Source: VRUE01 sp963732225 | GTDB taxonomy: Bacteria; Actinomycetota; Thermoleophilia; Solirubrobacterales; 70-9 | Assembly: GCA_963732225.1 (NCBI GenBank) | Contig: CAVSYR010000002.1 | Coordinates: forward strand, 682,001-746,000 | Length of the DNA stretch: 64,000 nt | Direction: 5' to 3' | In this document: one piece after another, positions 1 to 8,710 of the stretch | How positions within the stretch are numbered: the first letter of the stretch is position 1 | Layout of the letters: the number at the start of each line of letters is the position of its first letter | Translations under genes and position numbers: made by a program | Notes under the pieces: model-generated | Told to the model about the DNA's origin: nothing | Seen by the model: the letters and a program-made list of their open reading frames with translations, nothing else | The model's database searches: none

Positions 1-103
1 CGAGATCTCGAAGAAGTTGACGGTCAAAGCGCATGGCTTCAGCGCGGCCGCCAAAGAGAAGATAGAAGCGGCTGGCGGTTCCTGCCACACTCTGGAGCCC
101 TAA
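1..103 (+). CDS. rplO: 50S ribosomal protein L15, C-terminal end (partial)
   Basis: The window opens inside a gene read in the frame beginning at base 2. It ends in residues such as LTVKAHGFSAAAKEKIEAAG and a TAA at 101-103. This matches the C-terminal fold of L15, a large-subunit protein, and L15 directly precedes secY in the spc operon of most bacteria. Its stop codon overlaps the secY ATG by one base (TAATG), so the two are probably translationally coupled. The N-terminal part lies outside the window. Confidence 0.9.
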   Translation, partial: EISKKLTVKAHGFSAAAKEKIEAAGGSCHTLEP

Positions 104-1374
104 TGCTCCGGACTATTGCGAACGCCTTTAGCGTCGCCGACATTCGTAAGAAGCTTGCCTTCACGGCGGCGATGCTGCTGCTGTACCGGCTGGGCTCCTA
201 CATTCCCGCTCCGGGCGTCGACCTCAACGCGGTCAAGGAACTGCAGAACAACTTCGCTGGCGGCGGCATCCTCAACTTCCTCAACACCTTCTCGGGCGGC
301 AGCCTCTCGCGGCTCTCGCTCTTCGCGCTGGGGATCATGCCCTACATCACCGCCTCGATCATCCTGCAGCTGCTGACCGTGGTCGTGCCGGCGCTGGAGA
401 AGCTGCAGAAAGAAGGTGAGGTCGGGCAGCAGAAGATCACCCAGTACACGCGCTACCTCACCGTCGGCCTGGCCTTCGCCCAGTCCTTCGGCTACGTCTT
501 CCTCTTCCGTTCCTTCGGCCAGCAGGGCGGCAACAACTTCCTCGGCAACCTCGGCGGCCCCAAGGTGCTGCTGATCGTGATCTCGCTGACCGCCGGCTGC
601 ACGCTGCTGATGTGGTTCGGCGAGCTGATCACCCAGCGCGGCATCGGCAACGGCATCTCGCTGATGATCTTCGCCTCGATCGTCTCCCGGCTGCCGCAGG
701 GGATCGAATCCTGGTGGAACAATCCCGATCAGGTCTTCGTCGTGATGATGCCCTTCATCGCCCTCGCCGTGATCGTCGCGATCGTCTTCGTCCAGGAGGG
801 CCAGCGGCGCATCCCGGTGCAGTACGCCAAACGCGTCGTCGGGCGCAAAATGACCTCCGGCGGCTCTACCTACCTGCCGCTGCGGGTCAATATGGCCGGC
901 GTCATCCCGGTTATCTTCGCCGCCTCGATCATGGCCTTCCCGCCGACGATCGGCCAGCTGCTCAACACGCCGGCGGCGCTCGACTTCGCCGCCTTCTTCA
1001 GCCCGAGCAGCTGGGCCTACGTGGTCGGCGAGGTCTTCTTCATCGTCATCTTCACCTACTTCTACACGGCGGTCACCTTCAATCCGGTCGACCAAGCCGA
1101 CAACCTGAAGAAGTACGGCGGCTTCATCCCCGGCGTGCGCCCGGGACGTCCAACGGCTGAGTATCTCGACCGCATCCTCTCCCGGCTGACCTTCCCCGGC
1201 GCCCTCTATCTCGGCGCCGTGGCTGCACTGCCGACGATCCTGCTCAGCCAGACGTCGGCCAACTTCGCTTTCGGCGGTACCTCGATCCTGATCGTGATCG
1301 GGGTCGCGCTGGAAACCGTGAAGCAGCTCGAGGCGCAGCTGATGATGCGCAACTACGAGGGCTTCCTCAAATAG
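103..1374 (+). CDS. secY: Protein translocase subunit SecY
   Basis: 423 aa, the normal length for SecY. It forms the membrane pore of the Sec translocon with SecE and SecG. The sequence begins with the typical amphipathic start (MLRTIANAFSVADIRKKL) and has about ten hydrophobic segments, with the conserved stretch TYLPLRVNMAGVIPVIFAAS near residues 250-270 and a basic cytosolic loop (VQYAKRVVGRKM) before it. It lies between rplO and adk as in classical spc operons. The ATG overlaps the rplO stop. Confidence 0.98.
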   Translation: MLRTIANAFSVADIRKKLAFTAAMLLLYRLGSYIPAPGVDLNAVKELQNNFAGGGILNFLNTFSGGSLSRLSLFALGIMPYITASIILQLLTVVVPALEKLQKEGEVGQQKITQYTRYLTVGLAFAQSFGYVFLFRSFGQQGGNNFLGNLGGPKVLLIVISLTAGCTLLMWFGELITQRGIGNGISLMIFASIVSRLPQGIESWWNNPDQVFVVMMPFIALAVIVAIVFVQEGQRRIPVQYAKRVVGRKMTSGGSTYLPLRVNMAGVIPVIFAASIMAFPPTIGQLLNTPAALDFAAFFSPSSWAYVVGEVFFIVIFTYFYTAVTFNPVDQADNLKKYGGFIPGVRPGRPTAEYLDRILSRLTFPGALYLGAVAALPTILLSQTSANFAFGGTSILIVIGVALETVKQLEAQLMMRNYEGFLK

Positions 1375-1384
1375 GCTGCAGCGC

Positions 1385-2068
1385 TTGTCGGCGGAGCTGA
1401 ATCTGGTCCTACTCGGCCCTCCCGGGTCGGGGAAGGGCACGCAGGGCGAGCGCCTGCAGGATGACTTGGAGCTGCCCTACTACGCGACGGGCGACATCCT
1501 CCGCGCCGCGGTGCGCGAGGGCACCGAGCTGGGCAAGGCCGCGAAGGACTACATGGACCGCGGCGACCTCGTCCCCGACGAGGTGATCGTCGGCATGATC
1601 GGCGAGCGGATCGATTCCAGCGAGGCGGCCGACGGCTTCATCCTCGATGGCTTCCCGCGCACGGCACCGCAGGCCGAGGCCCTGGCGGCGAAGCTGGACG
1701 AGCTGGGCCGGGAGCTAACCGCGGTGCTGCTGATCGACGTCAGCGACGAGGAGGTCGTGCGCCGCTTGGGCGGTCGCCGCACCTGCGTCGAGAACGGTCA
1801 CGTCTTCCACGTCGAGTTCAACCAGCCCAAGCAGGAGGGGATCTGCGACGTCGACGGCAGCGAGCTGATCGTCCGCGATGACGACAAGCCCGAGGTGATC
1901 CGCCACCGACTCGAGCAGTACCACGAGAAGACGGCACCCCTGATCGAGCACTACGACAGCCAGAGCCTGCTGCGCCAGATCGACGGCGCGGTGGCGCCCG
2001 ACGCGGTCGCCGACGAGATCCAGCGCACCCTTGCGACTCTGCGGCTCGAGGCCGACGAGGCCATCTAG
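1385..2068 (+). CDS. adk: Adenylate kinase
   Basis: 227 aa. Catalyses ATP + AMP to 2 ADP in the cytoplasm. The P-loop GPPGSGKGTQ is at about residues 11-20 and the AMP-binding segment DGFPRT follows near residue 86. The LID segment (about 131-160) keeps a C-x4-H ... C-x2-D set that could bind zinc, as in Gram-positive enzymes (inference from spacing). The best start is TTG at 1385, ten bases after the secY stop, since no ATG or GTG fits. The Shine-Dalgarno match is poor, so coupling to secY is likely. Confidence 0.96.
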   Translation: MSAELNLVLLGPPGSGKGTQGERLQDDLELPYYATGDILRAAVREGTELGKAAKDYMDRGDLVPDEVIVGMIGERIDSSEAADGFILDGFPRTAPQAEALAAKLDELGRELTAVLLIDVSDEEVVRRLGGRRTCVENGHVFHVEFNQPKQEGICDVDGSELIVRDDDKPEVIRHRLEQYHEKTAPLIEHYDSQSLLRQIDGAVAPDAVADEIQRTLATLRLEADEAI

Positions 2069-2100
2069 CCGGTGCCGGTGCGAGGAGAGAGGGTTCGAGC

Positions 2101-2868
2101 GTGTACGGGATGATCATCCGCAAGACTCCCGAGCAGGTCGAGAAGATGGCGGCCGCCGGTGAGATTCTGGTTCGCTGTCTGCACATGCTCGAGGCCAAGG
2201 CGCGGCCCGGCGTGACCACCAAGGAGCTCGACCTGGCCGCCGAGAAGCTGATCCGCTCCCAGGGTGCCGAGCCGGCCTTCAAGGGCTATCGCGGCTTTCC
2301 GGGATCGATCTGCGCCTCGCCCAACTCGATGGTCGTGCACGGCATCCCCGGCCACTACGAGTGCAAGCGCGGCGACGTGCTGGCGATCGACGTCGGCGTG
2401 GTCAAGGACGGCTGGGTCGCCGACGCGGCGATGACGGTGCCGATCGGTCCGATCGAGCCCGAGGCACGCAAGCTGCTCGACGTGACCAAGGCCTCGCTCT
2501 TCGCCGGGATCGAGCAGATGCAGCCCGGCAACAAGCTCGGCGACGTCTCCGCCGCGATTCAGCGCGCGGTTGAGATCGAGGGCCTCTCGGTGATTCGCAC
2601 CCTGGTCGGTCACGGGATCGGCCGCGAGATGCACGAGGACCCGCAGGTCCCCAACTTCGGCGCGCCCGGCAAGGGTCCGGTGCTCGAGGAGGGGACGGTG
2701 CTGGCGATCGAGCCGATGGTCAACGCCGGCGGCGCGCTGGTGCGGATGGGCGACGATGGCTGGGCCGTCTACTCCCAGGACGGCTCCCTCGCGGCTCACT
2801 TCGAGTTCACCGTCGCGGTCACCGCCGACGGCCCGCGCATACTTACCCCCTGGCACGAAGAGGACTAG
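2101..2868 (+). CDS. map: Methionine aminopeptidase, type I
   Basis: 255 aa. Removes the N-terminal methionine from nascent proteins. The five metal ligands of the pita-bread fold are visible: two Asp in DVGVVKDGWVADAA, His in GHGIGREMHEDP, Glu in AIEPM and Glu in HFEFTVAV. The start chosen is GTG 2101, 9-14 bases after a GAGGAGAGAGG stretch (2082-2092). ATG 2110 is a possible alternative. Typical position after adk in the spc operon. Confidence 0.97.
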   Translation: MYGMIIRKTPEQVEKMAAAGEILVRCLHMLEAKARPGVTTKELDLAAEKLIRSQGAEPAFKGYRGFPGSICASPNSMVVHGIPGHYECKRGDVLAIDVGVVKDGWVADAAMTVPIGPIEPEARKLLDVTKASLFAGIEQMQPGNKLGDVSAAIQRAVEIEGLSVIRTLVGHGIGREMHEDPQVPNFGAPGKGPVLEEGTVLAIEPMVNAGGALVRMGDDGWAVYSQDGSLAAHFEFTVAVTADGPRILTPWHEED

Positions 2869-2910
2869 CGGCATCGTGCCTGGCCCGGCAAGCCCCCGGT
2901 TTAACGCCCC

Positions 2911-2919
2911 TGCTATCTT
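2911..2919 (+). promoter_or_regulatory. Possible extended -10 element before rpmJ
   Basis: TGCTATCTT fits the extended -10 pattern TGn-TATnnT and lies in the 138-base gap between map and rpmJ. No convincing -35 hexamer is seen 17 bases upstream. If used, it would give the alpha-operon genes their own promoter with an 80-base leader. This is inference from a single motif. Confidence 0.3.
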
Positions 2920-3006
2920 TCCCGGTCGGTCCATTGGGCCGGTTTGTGCCTGCCGTCCAACTCCTGGGACGTGCGGGAGACCTGTATTCGATACGAGACC
3001 GGGGCA

Positions 3007-3120
3007 ATGAAGGTTCGAGCTTCCGTAAAGCCGATGTGCGAAAAGTGCAAGATCATCCGCCGCAATGGCGCGGTCTTGGTGATCTGCCAGAACCCCCGAC
3101 ACAAGCAGCGTCAGGGTTAG
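3007..3120 (+). CDS. rpmJ: 50S ribosomal protein L36
   Basis: 37 aa, starting MKVRASVKPMCEKCKIIRR and ending QNPRHKQRQG. The zinc-ribbon residues are intact: C-x2-C (CEKC), a later Cys (VICQN) and His (RHKQ), so this is the zinc-binding form. It is the last small protein of the spc operon and precedes rpsM by 12 bases. infA, usually found between map and rpmJ, is absent here. Confidence 0.97.
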   Translation: MKVRASVKPMCEKCKIIRRNGAVLVICQNPRHKQRQG

Positions 3121-3132
3121 GGCGGCGCGCGC

Positions 3133-3504
3133 ATGGCACGTATCGCAGGAGTCAACGTTCCGGTCGGTAAGCGGGTCGAAATCGGCCTCACTTACATCTT
3201 CGGGATCGGGCGCTCGACCGCCCAGAAAATCCTCGAGGAGGCGAAAGTCGATCCGAACACGATGGTCAAAGACCTGACCGAGGACGAGGTCATTCGCCTG
3301 CGCGACGCGGTCGATCAGCGCGAGGTCGAGGGTGACCTGCGGCGCGAGCGCTCCCAGGACGTCAAACGGCTGATGGAGATCGGCTCTTACCGTGGTCTGC
3401 GCCACCGTCGCGGACTGCCCGTCCGCGGCCAGCGGACCAAGACCAACGCGCGTGGCCGCAAGGGCCCGCGCCGGATGAGCGTCGCCGGCAAGCGCAAGGT
3501 CTAA
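3133..3504 (+). CDS. rpsM: 30S ribosomal protein S13
   Basis: 123 aa. Binds the head of the small subunit and contacts tRNA and the 50S subunit. It begins MARIAGVNVPVGKRVEIGL, has the helix-two-turn-helix motif around GIGRSTAQKIL, and ends in a basic tail with the signature RHRRGLPVRGQRTKTNARG. First gene of the alpha operon, eight bases before rpsK. Confidence 0.98.
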   Translation: MARIAGVNVPVGKRVEIGLTYIFGIGRSTAQKILEEAKVDPNTMVKDLTEDEVIRLRDAVDQREVEGDLRRERSQDVKRLMEIGSYRGLRHRRGLPVRGQRTKTNARGRKGPRRMSVAGKRKV

Positions 3505-3512
3505 GGAGACTC

Positions 3513-3914
3513 ATGGCAGCAGCGAAAAAACCCGCTAAAGGGCGCTCTCGGCGCCGCGTCAAGAAGAACGTCACCTACGGGCAGGCGCACATCAAGACTT
3601 CCTTCAACAACACGATCGTCACCCTGACCGACACCGAAGGCAACGTGATCGCCTGGGAGTCGGCCGGCTCGGCGGGGTTCAAAGGCTCGCGCAAGTCGAC
3701 CCCGTTCGCCGCGCAGGTCACGGCCGACGCCGCCGCTAAGAAGGGCATGGAACACGGCCTCGAGAAGGTCGAGGTCTTCGCCAAGGGTGCCGGCTCCGGC
3801 CGCGAGACGGCGATTCGCTCGCTGCAGGCCGCCGGCCTCGACGTCACCACCGTCAAGGACGTCTCGCCGCAGGCCCACAACGGCTGTCGGCCGAAGAAGC
3901 GGAGGCGCGTCTAG
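3513..3914 (+). CDS. rpsK: 30S ribosomal protein S11
   Basis: 133 aa. Part of the platform of the small subunit near the mRNA exit. The basic N-terminus (KKPAKGRSRRRVKKNV) is followed by the family core with IKTSFNNTIVTLTD and ends with the signature PQAHNGCRPKKRRRV. An AGGAG-like site sits a few bases before ATG 3513. The stop TAG shares one base with the rpsD GTG. Confidence 0.98.
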   Translation: MAAAKKPAKGRSRRRVKKNVTYGQAHIKTSFNNTIVTLTDTEGNVIAWESAGSAGFKGSRKSTPFAAQVTADAAAKKGMEHGLEKVEVFAKGAGSGRETAIRSLQAAGLDVTTVKDVSPQAHNGCRPKKRRRV

Positions 3915-4534
3915 TGGCCCGCGATACAGCGCCGCAGTGCAAGCAGTGCCGTCGCGAGGGCCAGAAGCTCTTCCTCAAGGGTGAGCGCTGCTTCACCGAC
4001 AAGTGCGGGGTCGAGCGCCGCTCCTACCCGCCCGGCGAGCACGGCCGCGGCCGCATGCGCCAGTCCGAGTACCGGGTGCAGCTGCGCGAGAAGCAGAAGA
4101 CGCGCCGCTACTACCAGGTGCTGGAGAAACAGTTCCGCGCCTACTACGACAAGGCCTCGCGCCAGGACGGCGTCACCGGCGAGAACCTTCTGCGCCTGCT
4201 CGAGTCGCGCTTCGACAACGTGCTGGTCCGCCTCGGCTTTGCCGCTTCGCGGCGCCAGGCCCGCCAGCTGATCAGCCACGGTCACTGGCTGATCAACGGC
4301 CGCCGCGTAGATATCCCCTCCTACCAAGTGCGTCCCGAGGACGTGATCTCGATCAAGTCGAGCTCGTCCGCCGGCGACACGATTCGCAAGGCAACGGAGC
4401 TCGTCTCCACCGTGCCGGCCTGGTTGCAGGCCGACCACGACTCCCTTACCGCCAAGGTCCTGCGCTACCCAGAGCGCGCGGAGATCTCGGCACCGGTGCA
4501 GGAGCAGCTGATCGTCGAGCTGTACTCCAAGTAA
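3914..4534 (+). CDS. rpsD: 30S ribosomal protein S4 (zinc-containing type)
   Basis: 206 aa. Nucleates assembly of the small subunit body. Cysteines at 9, 12, 26 and 31 form the zinc knuckle of the C+ form of S4. An S4 RNA-binding domain follows (RLDNVL-like region, RQARQLISHGHWLINGRRVD). The start is GTG at 3914, overlapping the rpsK stop by one base, so translation is coupled. In many bacteria S4 represses its own alpha operon, but no leader structure was sought here. Confidence 0.98.
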   Translation: MARDTAPQCKQCRREGQKLFLKGERCFTDKCGVERRSYPPGEHGRGRMRQSEYRVQLREKQKTRRYYQVLEKQFRAYYDKASRQDGVTGENLLRLLESRFDNVLVRLGFAASRRQARQLISHGHWLINGRRVDIPSYQVRPEDVISIKSSSSAGDTIRKATELVSTVPAWLQADHDSLTAKVLRYPERAEISAPVQEQLIVELYSK

Positions 4535-4573
4535 CCGGACCCTGTTTCTGTAACACCCACACGCAAGGAACAC

Positions 4574-5554
4574 ATGCCCACTGATTTCCAGGTCCCTCGC
4601 ATCACGTCTGAGAAGGTTGATGACCGTCGCGGCACCTTCACCGTCGAGCCGCTTGACAAGGGCTTCGGCTACACCTTCGGCAACAGCCTCCGTCGCGTCC
4701 TGCTCTCCTCGCTGGGCGGCGCCGCCGTGACCAGCGTTCGGATCGAGGGCGTCGCGCACGAGTTCTCCACCGTGCCGGGGGTGAAGGAGGACGTCACCGA
4801 CATCGTCCTCAACCTCAAGGACCTCGTCGTCCGCATGCACACCGATGCCGACGAGGTCGAGGCGCCGCTGGTGGCCACCGGCCCCGGCGAGGTCAAGGCG
4901 AAGGACATCGATCTGCCCTCGGGCGTCGAGATCCTCAACCCCGAGGCACCGATCGCGACGCTGGAGAAGAAAACCAAGCTCGAGATCTACCTGACCATCG
5001 GCCGCGGCCGCGGTTACTCGCCATCTGACGAGAACAAGTCGGACGAGCAGCCGATCGGCGTGATCCCGATCGACTCGATCTTCTCGCCGATCCGCCGCGC
5101 TTCATACGCGGTGGCGACCGCGCGCGTCGGTCAGCGCACCGACTTCGACAAGCTCACGCTTGACCTCGAGACCGATGGCTCGATCGAGCCGGGTGCCGCC
5201 CTGCGCGAGGCCTCCGAGATCCTGATCAAGAGCCTGGCGATCTTCACCGACGCCGACCGGGTTGAGGAGCTGACCGCTCGCGAGCCGGTGCCGAGTCACA
5301 CGGCGGACGTGCTGCCGGGGCCAAGCGGCGATGGCATCGCCAGCAATAACGGCCTCGACGAGATCCTGATCGAGGAGCTCGAGCTCGGAGTGCGCTCCTA
5401 CAACTGCCTCAAGCGGGCGGGAGTGCAGACGGTCGGCGACCTGGTGCGCAAGACGCGCTCGGAGCTGAACGCGATTCCGAACTTCGGCCAGAAGTCGATT
5501 GAGGAAGTAATCGAGACCCTGCACGCACGCGGACTCGATCTTCAGGGAGACTAG
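4574..5554 (+). CDS. rpoA: DNA-directed RNA polymerase subunit alpha
   Basis: 326 aa. The N-terminal domain (about 1-230) drives dimerisation and polymerase assembly and contains GFGYTFGNSLRRVLLSSL. A linker follows, then the C-terminal promoter- and activator-contacting domain (about 255-326) with LELGVRSYNCLKRAG and NFGQKSIEEV. An AAGGAAC site lies just before ATG 4574. Standard place between rpsD and rplQ. Confidence 0.98.
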   Translation: MPTDFQVPRITSEKVDDRRGTFTVEPLDKGFGYTFGNSLRRVLLSSLGGAAVTSVRIEGVAHEFSTVPGVKEDVTDIVLNLKDLVVRMHTDADEVEAPLVATGPGEVKAKDIDLPSGVEILNPEAPIATLEKKTKLEIYLTIGRGRGYSPSDENKSDEQPIGVIPIDSIFSPIRRASYAVATARVGQRTDFDKLTLDLETDGSIEPGAALREASEILIKSLAIFTDADRVEELTAREPVPSHTADVLPGPSGDGIASNNGLDEILIEELELGVRSYNCLKRAGVQTVGDLVRKTRSELNAIPNFGQKSIEEVIETLHARGLDLQGD

Positions 5555-5574
5555 GCGGGGGAGCTGACGATCCG

Positions 5575-5928
5575 ATGCGCCATCGCAAGAAGCGAAACAA
5601 GCTGAGCCGCGACGCGGCGCATCGCGAGTCCCTGCTCTCGAACCTCTCCAAGCAGCTGATCGAGCACGAACGGATCAAGACCTCGCAGGCCAAGGCCAAG
5701 GCGGTCAAGCCCGAGGTCGAGCAGCTGATCACGCTGGCCAAGCGCGGTGACCTGCACGCCCGTCGTCAGGCGCTGGCGACACTGCACAACGACAAGTTCA
5801 TCGTGCACAAGCTGTTCGAGGAGGTCGCGCCGCGCTACGTGGAGCGGCCCGGTGGCTACACCCGGATCGTCAAGTTGGGCCCGCGCAAGTCGGACTCAAC
5901 CGAGATGGTCTACCTCGAGCTGGTCTAG
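5575..5928 (+). CDS. rplQ: 50S ribosomal protein L17
   Basis: 117 aa. It begins MRHRKKRNKLSRDAAHRESL, the L17 signature, and ends with a stretch on RPGGYTRIVKLGPRKSDSTEM. GGGGGAG before ATG 5575 is a usable ribosome site. This is the last gene of the alpha operon. Its stop overlaps the convergent truA stop by four bases, leaving no room for a classical terminator between them. Confidence 0.98.
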   Translation: MRHRKKRNKLSRDAAHRESLLSNLSKQLIEHERIKTSQAKAKAVKPEVEQLITLAKRGDLHARRQALATLHNDKFIVHKLFEEVAPRYVERPGGYTRIVKLGPRKSDSTEMVYLELV

Positions 5929-6662
5929 CTCTCGTAGGAGACGGATTCGAGGTACAAGCCGTGGGGAGGGGCCGTTTCGCCTGCCTCGGGACGGGGCGCT
6001 CCATGTAGGAGCTGCTTGAAGTTGTCCAGGGTTCGGCGGCCGCTTGCTACCTCTAGCTGGGTGCCGACCAGGATGCGGACCATGTTGCGCATGAAGGCAT
6101 CGGCGGTTACGTGGAAGTTGGTGATGTCGCCGTCGCGGGACCAGGCGGCGTTGAGGATCTTGCGGTTGAAGTGGACGTGGTCGGTTTGGGTGGGGGTGAA
6201 GGCTGTGAAGTCATGCTTGCCCGCCAGGGCCGCTGCGCAGGCTTCCAGGGCCTGGTAATCCATTTTGTGAGGCCACCAGAGGGCGCGGTTCTCCTCGAAG
6301 GGACTGGAGCTGCGGCGGGTCAGGATGCGGTAGCGGTAGGTGCGGGAGAGGGCATCGCGCCGGGCGTCGAAGCCATCGGCTACTGGAGTTGCGGATGTAA
6401 CCGCGATGTCGCGTGGGCCGAGGCCGTTGAGGCGCTGCGCCAGGTTTGCGGGCATCTCGCCGGCGGTGACAAAGCTCGCCACCTGCCCCTCGGCATGCAC
6501 CCCCGTATCGGTGCGCCCGGCCACCGTCAGCTTCACCGGTTCGCGCAGGACGGTCCCCAGCGCCGTCTCCAGCTCTTCCTGCACCGTCCGCACCCCGACC
6601 TGCTTGGCCCAGCCCTTGAAACCGGTCCCGTCGTACTCGATCTCCAGCTTCACGCTCGTCAC
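5925..6662 (-). CDS. truA: tRNA pseudouridine(38-40) synthase
   Basis: 245 aa. Converts uridines 38-40 of tRNA anticodon stems to pseudouridine. The catalytic Asp is D52 in the motif AGRTDTGVHA, and the N-terminus KLEIEYDGTGFKGWAKQ is typical. The start chosen is GTG at 6662, 17 bases after the ligA stop, so it probably belongs to a surE-ligA-truA transcript. It faces rplQ. Confidence 0.96.
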   Translation of the reverse strand: MTSVKLEIEYDGTGFKGWAKQVGVRTVQEELETALGTVLREPVKLTVAGRTDTGVHAEGQVASFVTAGEMPANLAQRLNGLGPRDIAVTSATPVADGFDARRDALSRTYRYRILTRRSSSPFEENRALWWPHKMDYQALEACAAALAGKHDFTAFTPTQTDHVHFNRKILNAAWSRDGDITNFHVTADAFMRNMVRILVGTQLEVASGRRTLDNFKQLLHGAPRPEAGETAPPHGLYLESVSYES

Positions 6663-6679
6663 GCCCCACGCCTGCCCCG

Positions 6680-8710
6680 CTACTGGCTGCCGAGCAGCGA
6701 CAGCAGTCCCGCCTCATCGAGGATCTCGGTCTCGTATTTCTCGGCTTTGGCCAGCTTCGACCCCGGGTTCTCGCCGGCGACCACGTAGTCGGTTTTTTTC
6801 GAGACCGAGTTGACCACCTTGCCGCCGGCCGCCTTAATTAGCGCTCCGGCCTCCTCGCGGGTCAGCTCGGGCAGCGTGCCGGTGAGCACGAACGTCTTGC
6901 CTTCCAGTGGACCACCGCTGGCTCGTCTTTCGGAGGGATCCTGCTCCAAACGCAGACCCGTCTCGCGCAGCTTCTCGACCAGTTCCCAGGTGCGCTCGTC
7001 GGCCAGCGACTCGGCAATCTGCACCGCCATGATCGGGCCGACGCCCTCGACCTCCTCGATTTGCTCAGGGTCGGCCGTGTGCAGGGCGTCGATTGAGCCG
7101 AAGTGGTCGGCGAGCGCTTCCGCGGTGACGTAGCCGACGCCGGGTAGCCCAAGTGCGTAGAGGACGCGTTTGAAGGGCCGAGTGCGCGAGGCGTCGATCG
7201 CGGCGAGCAGGTTGCGGGCGGAGATCTCGCCGAAGCCCTCGAGGCCCTCCAGCTGCTCCTCGCTGAGCTCGTAGATGTCGGCGACGTCGGCGATCAGGCC
7301 TTCCTGCAGGAAACGCAGCGCCTGCTTCTCGCCGAGACCGTCGATGTCCATCGCGCCCTTGCTGACGAAGTGTTTGACGTGCTGGAAGGACTGGCCGGGG
7401 CAGCCGGCCCGGTTGGGGCAGATCGTGAAGACTGCGTCCTCGGGCTTGACCGTGGGTGTGTCGCAGGCGGGGCATTTGGCCGGCGGCTTGGGTTTCGCTC
7501 CCCGTCGTTTGCCTTTCTCCTGGCGCTGGATCAGCGGGGCGACCACCTGTGGGATCACGTCGCCGGCTCGCATCACGACGACCTCGTCGCCCGGTCGCAC
7601 GTCCTTGCGCGCCAAATCCTCCTCGTTGTGCAGGGTTGCGGTGGAGACGGTGACGCCGCCGACGTGGACCGGCTCCAGCATCGCGAAGGGAACGAGGTGG
7701 CCGGTGCGACCGACGTTCCAGACGACTTTGTTCATCTTCGTCGTCGCGGTCGTCGGCGCGAACTTCCAGGCGATCGCCCAGCGCGGCTCGCGGCCGACGA
7801 CGCCGAGCTCGCGCCAGAGCGCCCGCTCGTCGATCTTGACCACGACACCGTCGATCTCGTAGTCGAGCTCGTCACGGCGCTCCTCCCACCAGTGGCAGCG
7901 TTTGACCACCGACTCGATGCCCTCGTGGTGTTCGGTGTCCGGGTTGACCTTGAAGCCCTTCTCGCGCAGCCACTCGACCTCCTCGCTGTGGGTCGCGAGG
8001 TCGAGGCCTTTCGTCGCCCCGATCCCGTAGCACCAGACCGAGAGCGGTCGTTCGGCGGCGAGGTTGGGGTCGAGCTGGCGAATCGAGCCGGCGGCCGAGT
8101 TGCGCGGGTTGGCGAAGGCCGGTTCATCCGCCTCAACGCGCCGTTCGTTGAGCGCCTTGAAGTCCGCGATCGGCAGGTAGACCTCGCCGCGCACCTCGAC
8201 CAGGAGTGGGGCGTTGTCGATGCGCAGCGGAATCGAACCGATCGTGCGCAGGTTCTGGGTTACGTCCTCACCGACGCGACCGTCGCCGCGAGTGGCCCCA
8301 CGTATGAAGACGCCCTCCTCGTAGGTCAGCGAGATCGCCAGACCGTCGATCTTGGGCTCGCTGGTGTAGCTGAACTCGGCGGCGCTGATGTCGAGCCGTT
8401 TGAAGTGATTGCGGATCCGCGTCTCCCAGGCACGCAGCTCCTCCTCGTTGCGGGCGTTGGCGAGTGAGAGCATCTGCTCGGCGTGCTCGACCGGTTCGAA
8501 GCGCTTCAGTGGCGGCGCGCCGACTCGCTGGGTCGGAGAGTCCGGCGTGCGCAGCTCGGGATGATCGGCCTCGATCGCGCGCAGCTCGTCGAGCAGGGCG
8601 TCGTACTCGTCGTCACCGATCGTGGCGTCGTCGAGGACGTAGTAGCGGTGGTTGTGCCCCGCCAGCTCCTGCCGCAGCTCGGCCGCGCGCTGCTCGGGCG
8701 TCCCGCTCAC
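6680..8710 (-). CDS. ligA: NAD-dependent DNA ligase LigA
   Basis: 676 aa, full length. Seals nicks with NAD+ in replication and repair. The adenylated lysine is K120 in EPKIDGLAIS. An OB fold follows, then a four-Cys zinc finger (CPAC ... CPNRAGC around residues 420-440), helix-hairpin-helix repeats and a C-terminal BRCT domain (about 600-676). The start overlaps the surE stop by four bases, which indicates co-translation. Confidence 0.98.
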   Translation of the reverse strand: MSGTPEQRAAELRQELAGHNHRYYVLDDATIGDDEYDALLDELRAIEADHPELRTPDSPTQRVGAPPLKRFEPVEHAEQMLSLANARNEEELRAWETRIRNHFKRLDISAAEFSYTSEPKIDGLAISLTYEEGVFIRGATRGDGRVGEDVTQNLRTIGSIPLRIDNAPLLVEVRGEVYLPIADFKALNERRVEADEPAFANPRNSAAGSIRQLDPNLAAERPLSVWCYGIGATKGLDLATHSEEVEWLREKGFKVNPDTEHHEGIESVVKRCHWWEERRDELDYEIDGVVVKIDERALWRELGVVGREPRWAIAWKFAPTTATTKMNKVVWNVGRTGHLVPFAMLEPVHVGGVTVSTATLHNEEDLARKDVRPGDEVVVMRAGDVIPQVVAPLIQRQEKGKRRGAKPKPPAKCPACDTPTVKPEDAVFTICPNRAGCPGQSFQHVKHFVSKGAMDIDGLGEKQALRFLQEGLIADVADIYELSEEQLEGLEGFGEISARNLLAAIDASRTRPFKRVLYALGLPGVGYVTAEALADHFGSIDALHTADPEQIEEVEGVGPIMAVQIAESLADERTWELVEKLRETGLRLEQDPSERRASGGPLEGKTFVLTGTLPELTREEAGALIKAAGGKVVNSVSKKTDYVVAGENPGSKLAKAEKYETEILDEAGLLSLLGSQ

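Noticed and set aside
100..1440. 446-codon open frame antisense to secY and adk
   Set aside because: Arg/Asp/Gly-rich low-complexity translation typical of the reverse strand of GC-rich genes; SecY is certain on the plus strand.
2065..3405. 446-codon open frame antisense to map, rpmJ and rpsM
   Set aside because: Shadow of three clear genes; no recognisable domain.
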